DNA of 64,000 nt from Hoeflea sp. Lineage in GTDB: Bacteria > Pseudomonadota > Alphaproteobacteria > Rhizobiales > Rhizobiaceae. The stretch spans positions 1 to 64,000 of the forward strand of contig JAHRFE010000027.1 of assembly GCA_019084245.1 (NCBI GenBank). The letters run 5' to 3'. The notes under the pieces were generated by a model. It was not told the DNA's origin. It worked only from the letters and a program-made list of their open reading frames with translations, and ran no database searches. Position numbers and translations under genes: made by a program. This document shows, in pieces, positions 58,232-64,000 of this stretch (positions are counted from its first letter, which is position 1; the number at the start of each line of letters is the position of its first letter).

Positions 58232-60592
58232 TCAGATCCGGTTCATGTCGTCGTCGCCCGCCGCCAGCGCCTTGAGCCGCTCCACCGCCATCAGCACCCG
58301 TTCCGGCGTCGCCGGCGCATCGAGCCGCGGCGAAACCTGATAGTCGGCGATCGAGGCCACTGCCATGCCGAGCGCTTCCAGCACCGAGATCGGCAGCATG
58401 AACGGTGGCTCGCCCACCGCCTTCGAGCGCCGGATCGTCGGCTCGCGGTTCTCCGACCACTCGGCGAGCCGGACATTGAAGATCGGCGGCCGGTCCGACG
58501 CCAGCGGGATCTTATAGGTCGAGGGCGCGTGGGTCCTCAGCCGGCCCTTGTCGTCCCACCACAATTCCTCGGTCGTCAGCCAGCCCATGCCCTGGATGAA
58601 GGCGCCTTCGATCTGGCCGATGTCGAGCGCCGGATTGAGCGAGCGCCCGGCGTCGTGCAGCACGTCCACCCGGTCGACCTGGTATTCGCCGGTCAGCGTG
58701 TCGACCGAGACTTCCGACACAGCCGCGCCATAGGCGAAATAGTAGAACGGCCGGCCCTTTCCCTCCGCGCGGTTCCAGTGGATGTCAGGCGTCTTGTAAA
58801 ACCCCGCCGCCGAGAGCTGGACGCGCGCCTGGTAGGCCATCTTGATGAAATCGCCGAACGCCAGCAATTCGTTGCCGATGCGCACATGGTTGGGGATGAA
58901 CTCCACCTGCTCGGGCGGCACCGAGAATTTCTCCGACGCGAAGCCGATCAGCCGCGTCTTGATCTGCTGCGCCGCATTGGCAGCCGCCATGCCGTTGAGA
59001 TCGGTGCCCGACGAGGCCGCCGTGGCGGACGTGTTGGGCACCTTGCCGGTGGTGGTGGCAGTGATGCGGATGGTGTCGAGATCGACCTGGAACTCCTCGG
59101 CCAGCACCTGCGCCACCTTGGTGTTGAGCCCTTGGCCCATTTCCGTGCCGCCATGGTTCAAGTGGATCGACCCGTCCTGGTAGACATGCACCAGGGCACC
59201 GGCCTGGTTGTAGAAGGTCGCGGTGAACGAGATGCCGAACTTGACTGGCGTCAGCGCGATGCCGCGCCGCACCACCGGGCTCGTTTCGTTGAAGGCGAGG
59301 ATCTCGGCGCGCCGCGCCTGGTAGTCCGACGAGGCTTCCAGATCCTCGACGATGCGGGCGATGATGTTGTCTTCGACGGTCTGGTGATAGGGGGTGACAT
59401 CGCGTCCCGGGCCGCCATAGAAATTGGCCTTGCGGATCTCCAGCGGATCCCGCCCCAGCGCATAGGCGACCTCCTCGATCACCCGCTCGCCGCCGAGCAT
59501 GCCCTGCGGACCGCCAAAGCCGCGAAACGCGGTGTTGGAGACCGTGTTGGTCATCATCGGCCTCGATGCGAGCCGCACATTTTGATAGAAATAACAGTTG
59601 TCGGCATGAAACAGCGCCCGGTCGGTTACCGGTCCGGACAGGTCCGACGAGAACCCGCAGCGCGCCGCAAATGTCGCGTCGAGCGCGTGGATGACCCCGC
59701 TCTCGTCATAGCCGACATCGTAATCGACGACGAAATCATGCCGCTTGCCGGTGATGATCATGTCGTCGTCGCGGTCGGGCCTGATCTTGACCGCGCGGTT
59801 CAATCTCTTGGCGGCGATCGCGGCGATGGCCGCAAACTGGTTGGACTGGGTTTCCTTGCCGCCGAAGCCGCCGCCCATGCGCCGCACATGCACGGTCACG
59901 GCGTTCGACACTGTGCCAAGCGCATGCGCCACCATGTGCTGCACCTCGCTCGGATGCTGCGTCGAGGACCAGACGGTGACTTCGTCATCCTCGCCGGGAA
60001 TGGCCATGGCGATATGGCCCTCGAGATAGAAGTGATCCTGTCCGCCGATGCTCATCTGACCCTTGAGCCGCAGCGGGGCAGTGGCAAGTGCTGTGTCGAC
60101 ATCGCCGCGTTCAAGCTTCAGCGGATCGGTGACATGCGGATAGCCGGCATCGACCGCCGCGCGCACATCGGTCACATGCGGCAGGTCCTCATAGACGAAG
60201 ACCGCTTTCTTGGCCGCCCGGCGGGCCTTGTCGCGGGTCTCGGCGATGACGGCGAACACCGGCTGGCCGTGAAACTTGACCTCGCCGGTGCAAAGCACCG
60301 GTTCGTCATTGCGTCCGGTCGGCGAAATGTCGTTGCTGCCCGGAACATCCGCGCCGGTCAGCACCAGCACCACGCCCTCGGAGGTGCGGACCGCGTCGAG
60401 ATCGAGCGAGACGATCTTCGCATGCGCCCGGTCGGAAAGGCCGAGATAGCCGTGCAGCGTGCCCGCGGGCTCGGCCATGTCGTCGATATAGTCGGCGCTG
60501 CCGGTGACATGCTTGTGGGCGGAATCATGCTGGCGCGTGATATGGGCGCCGCCTGTGATCTCGGTCTTGCTGCGGGAGATCGGGTGCGTCAT
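58232..60592 (-). CDS. xdhB: Xanthine dehydrogenase molybdenum subunit XdhB
   Basis: This 786-residue subunit oxidises hypoxanthine and xanthine to urate at a molybdenum-pterin site. Signatures are GGGFGGKETQ, TAFRGFGGPQGM (Arg/Phe substrate contacts), GTEMGQGLNTKV, and the catalytic Glu in SKAVGEPPF. It lies 2 bp after xdhA and before xdhC, the canonical xdhABC order. Its urate product goes to PuuD. Confidence 0.95.
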   Translation of the reverse strand: MTHPISRSKTEITGGAHITRQHDSAHKHVTGSADYIDDMAEPAGTLHGYLGLSDRAHAKIVSLDLDAVRTSEGVVLVLTGADVPGSNDISPTGRNDEPVLCTGEVKFHGQPVFAVIAETRDKARRAAKKAVFVYEDLPHVTDVRAAVDAGYPHVTDPLKLERGDVDTALATAPLRLKGQMSIGGQDHFYLEGHIAMAIPGEDDEVTVWSSTQHPSEVQHMVAHALGTVSNAVTVHVRRMGGGFGGKETQSNQFAAIAAIAAKRLNRAVKIRPDRDDDMIITGKRHDFVVDYDVGYDESGVIHALDATFAARCGFSSDLSGPVTDRALFHADNCYFYQNVRLASRPMMTNTVSNTAFRGFGGPQGMLGGERVIEEVAYALGRDPLEIRKANFYGGPGRDVTPYHQTVEDNIIARIVEDLEASSDYQARRAEILAFNETSPVVRRGIALTPVKFGISFTATFYNQAGALVHVYQDGSIHLNHGGTEMGQGLNTKVAQVLAEEFQVDLDTIRITATTTGKVPNTSATAASSGTDLNGMAAANAAQQIKTRLIGFASEKFSVPPEQVEFIPNHVRIGNELLAFGDFIKMAYQARVQLSAAGFYKTPDIHWNRAEGKGRPFYYFAYGAAVSEVSVDTLTGEYQVDRVDVLHDAGRSLNPALDIGQIEGAFIQGMGWLTTEELWWDDKGRLRTHAPSTYKIPLASDRPPIFNVRLAEWSENREPTIRRSKAVGEPPFMLPISVLEALGMAVASIADYQVSPRLDAPATPERVLMAVERLKALAAGDDDMNRI

Positions 60593-60594
60593 CG

Positions 60595-62079
<1,485 letters not shown>

Positions 62080-62177
62080 GGGGCCTCTTGATTTTGAACC
62101 ATTTGGACAAAACCTATCCCAGCCTGTCACCGTGCGAAAGACCGGTAGCAGGATAAGACAGTTTCAGGCAAACCCGG

Positions 62178-63314
62178 TCAATGGCCTGGATCTTCCGTCA
62201 AAGCCGGAGAAACTCGTGTCTGGCTGCCATCGGCTTGCCGCTTTCCGGGCAACCCGAGATACTGGCTCTCAAGATCAACCGTGGAGGTGTTGCCGATCGC
62301 GTCGCGGTTGGCCTTGAGCCAGGCGTCGGCCTCGCTGCGGCCGCGATCGCGCAGTTTGGTGAGGAACGACCAGTTCACATCGAATTTCGAGGAGACCGGA
62401 AGGTCCCGCAGGGCATCGTCGGCATGCACCGAATGCACCAGAATGTGCCTCAGCCGGTCCTTGTACTCTTCTTTCAGCCATTCCTGGTCGATCAGCCGGG
62501 AGACGAAATTGATCGCCCGCAATTCATCGAGCAGCGACGAGTTGAACGAGATTTCATTGATCCGGTTGAGGATGTCGGGCGCGGTCTTGGGCACCTCGTC
62601 GCGGACCATCGGATTGATGTGGACAATCATCACATCGCGGCTTTCGCAATTGTAGAAGAACGGAAACAGCGCCGGATTGCCGACATAGCCGCCGTCCCAG
62701 TAATGCTCGCCATCGATCTCGACAGCCTGGAACAGGAACGGCAGGCAGGCCGAGGCCATGACAACGTCGGCGCTGACATCCTTGGATTCGAACACGCGCA
62801 CCCTGCCGCTGCGCACATTGGTGGCGCTCAGGAACAGTTTGGTGCTGCAATGGCTCCGCAGTCCCTCGAAATCCACGCTTTGGGTGAGAAGATCATGCAG
62901 CGGATTGATGTTGAGCGGATTGAACTCGTAGGGCGAGAAGGTCCGCGTCATGGTGTCGAACGCGGCGTAATGCGCGGCCTTCAGCATGTCCATGCCGGGA
63001 AGCGTCACTTGCGGCAGCGCATTGACAGGCGACCAGACCGAACCGCCCCGGCTCGACCTGCGCCAGAAATCCTCGAGCGCCGCCTGTCCGCCCTTGCGCC
63101 CGCCATCCATCAGCCCATGTGCCAGAACCACAGCATTGACGGCGCCGGCGCTGGTGCCCGACAGTCCTTCGAAGCCGATATCCGGTTCATCGAGCAACCG
63201 GTCGAGCACGCCCCAGGTGAAGGCGCCGTGCGCCCCGCCGCCCTGCAGCGCCAGATTGATCATGCGCACCGTGTCGTTGGAGCGGGCCTTGCCGTTTGTC
63301 TTTGCAGAGCTCAT
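62178..63314 (-). CDS. Patatin-like phospholipase
   Basis: This 378-residue hydrolase has the patatin pattern: the oxyanion-hole motif NLALQGGGAHGAFTWGVLD, the nucleophile elbow GLSGTSAGAVNA (Gly-x-Ser-x-Gly) and the catalytic Asp in YWDGGYVGN, the Ser-Asp dyad of the family. No signal peptide is present. ATG 63314 overlaps the stop of the upstream hydroxybutyrate dehydrogenase gene as ATGA. That coupling fits reports of patatin-like proteins bound to polyhydroxybutyrate granules, but a general lipase is equally possible. Confidence 0.88.
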   Translation of the reverse strand: MSSAKTNGKARSNDTVRMINLALQGGGAHGAFTWGVLDRLLDEPDIGFEGLSGTSAGAVNAVVLAHGLMDGGRKGGQAALEDFWRRSSRGGSVWSPVNALPQVTLPGMDMLKAAHYAAFDTMTRTFSPYEFNPLNINPLHDLLTQSVDFEGLRSHCSTKLFLSATNVRSGRVRVFESKDVSADVVMASACLPFLFQAVEIDGEHYWDGGYVGNPALFPFFYNCESRDVMIVHINPMVRDEVPKTAPDILNRINEISFNSSLLDELRAINFVSRLIDQEWLKEEYKDRLRHILVHSVHADDALRDLPVSSKFDVNWSFLTKLRDRGRSEADAWLKANRDAIGNTSTVDLESQYLGLPGKRQADGSQTRVSPALTEDPGH

Positions 63315-64000
63315 TGCGCGGTCCAGCCGCCATCCATCGGCAGCGCCGCACCGGTGATCTGCGCCGCCTGGTCGGAGGCGAGAAACAGCGCCAGTGAAGC
63401 AATCTGCTCGACGGTGACGAACTGCTTGGTCGGCTGCGCCTTGAGGATCACATCGCTGATGACGTCCTCCTCGCTCATGCCGCGCGCCTTGGCGGTATCG
63501 GCGATCTGGCCCGAAACCAGCGGCGTCTCGACATAGCCGGGGCAGATGGCGTTGGCGGTGACGCCGAATTCGGCGCCTTCCAGCGCAACGGTCTTCATCA
63601 GGCCGACAATGCCGTGCTTGGCGGCCACATAGGAGCTCTTGAACGGCGAGGCGACCAGCCCATGCGCCGAGGCGATGGCGATGATCCGGCCAAATTCCTG
63701 TTGCTTCATGATCGGCATGGCGGCGCGGATCAGGTGAAACGCCGAACTCAGGTTGATCGCGATGATCGCATCCCATTTCTCGAGCGGGAAATCCTCGATC
63801 TTCTCGACATGCTGGATGCCCGCATTGGGAATGATCACATCGACGCTGCCGAACTTGTCTCGGGTGGTCTTGACCAGGTCGGTGATTTCATCGGGCTTGA
63901 GCATGTTGGCGCCGTGAAAGATCACTTCGCCTGCGCCAAGATCTGCCACCCGCGCCCGGGTTGCTTCGATCTCGTCGGGCTTGCCCAGACCATTGAGAAC
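63311..64000 (-). CDS. bdhA: 3-hydroxybutyrate dehydrogenase (5' end off the right edge)
   Basis: At least 229 residues of a short-chain dehydrogenase are visible; the frame stays open to the window edge. The sequence VLNGLGKPDEIEATRA at the edge is internal to the family, so the N-terminal Rossmann glycine motif lies outside. Present are NAGIQHVEKIEDFP, the catalytic Ser in IASAHGLVASPFKSSY, YVAAKHG (Tyr-x3-Lys), and the C-terminal GAALPMDGGWTAQ. These match 3-hydroxybutyrate dehydrogenase, which oxidises (R)-3-hydroxybutyrate to acetoacetate with NAD+. The stop overlaps the patatin gene as ATGA. Confidence 0.9.
   Translation of the reverse strand, partial: VLNGLGKPDEIEATRARVADLGAGEVIFHGANMLKPDEITDLVKTTRDKFGSVDVIIPNAGIQHVEKIEDFPLEKWDAIIAINLSSAFHLIRAAMPIMKQQEFGRIIAIASAHGLVASPFKSSYVAAKHGIVGLMKTVALEGAEFGVTANAICPGYVETPLVSGQIADTAKARGMSEEDVISDVILKAQPTKQFVTVEQIASLALFLASDQAAQITGAALPMDGGWTAQ

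Overview
The window reads as chromosomal DNA of a high-GC alphaproteobacterium. Hyphomicrobiales (Rhizobiales), close to the Rhizobiaceae/Phyllobacteriaceae, is my inference; no rRNA or marker gene is present to settle it. The reasons are dense operons with ATGA/GTGA stop-start overlaps, a urease cluster with ureJ/hupE, membrane-bound cytochrome-c urate oxidase PuuD, the Anbu peptidase operon, and a MnmC split into two genes.

Layout. (1) 1-3.3 kb is accessory and partly degenerate: an IS21-like terminus abutting a truncated membrane-protein gene, an unknown gene, coding debris, and an HNH endonuclease. (2) 3.5-12.5 kb is one minus-strand catabolic cluster: AraC regulator, three-subunit molybdenum hydroxylase with a CoxG-type domain fused to its large subunit, acyl/aryl-CoA ligase, crotonase and a BenE-type transporter. 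It looks like uptake, CoA activation and hydroxylation of an aromatic or heteroaromatic acid. (3) tRNA-Arg(CCG) at 13.1 kb is followed 136 bp away by a truncated 5' half of a second tRNA-Arg, a probable recombination scar. (4) 13.6-22.1 kb holds housekeeping and signalling genes (DUF6880-like protein, CHASE-PAS-GGDEF-EAL protein, epimerase, HI0933-type flavoprotein, mutarotase-like protein, glycine-zipper lipoprotein, and a 36-aa membrane peptide missing from ordinary ORF calls).

(5) 22.4-32.1 kb is a complete urease locus, ureD-A-J-B ... C ... E-F-G, interrupted by a Tat-exported cyclase, an LprI-like protein, two antisense secreted proteins, a 55-aa protein and a host-attachment-family protein. 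A DUF6434-like gene overlaps both ureE and ureF. (6) 32.1-36.0 kb is the Anbu operon (ATP-grasp, alpha-E, transglutaminase, Anbu). (7) 36.3-45 kb carries an EamA transporter, a non-pyrrolysine MttB homologue, a 1325-aa hybrid kinase, and divergent mnmD/mnmC-oxidoreductase genes whose start codons overlap.

(8) 45-50 kb and 57.4-62.1 kb encode purine catabolism: guanine deaminase, xanthine dehydrogenase with its chaperone, urate oxidase, HIU hydrolase, OHCU decarboxylase, allantoinase and ureidoglycolate lyase. The urea released would feed the urease locus; an allantoate-degrading enzyme is the one step not seen. A ugpB-A-E-C glycerol-3-phosphate transporter with a coupled EEP-family phosphatase, plus a GMC oxidoreductase, lies between the two purine blocks. 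(9) The window ends with a patatin-like lipase translationally coupled to a 3-hydroxybutyrate dehydrogenase gene that runs off the edge.
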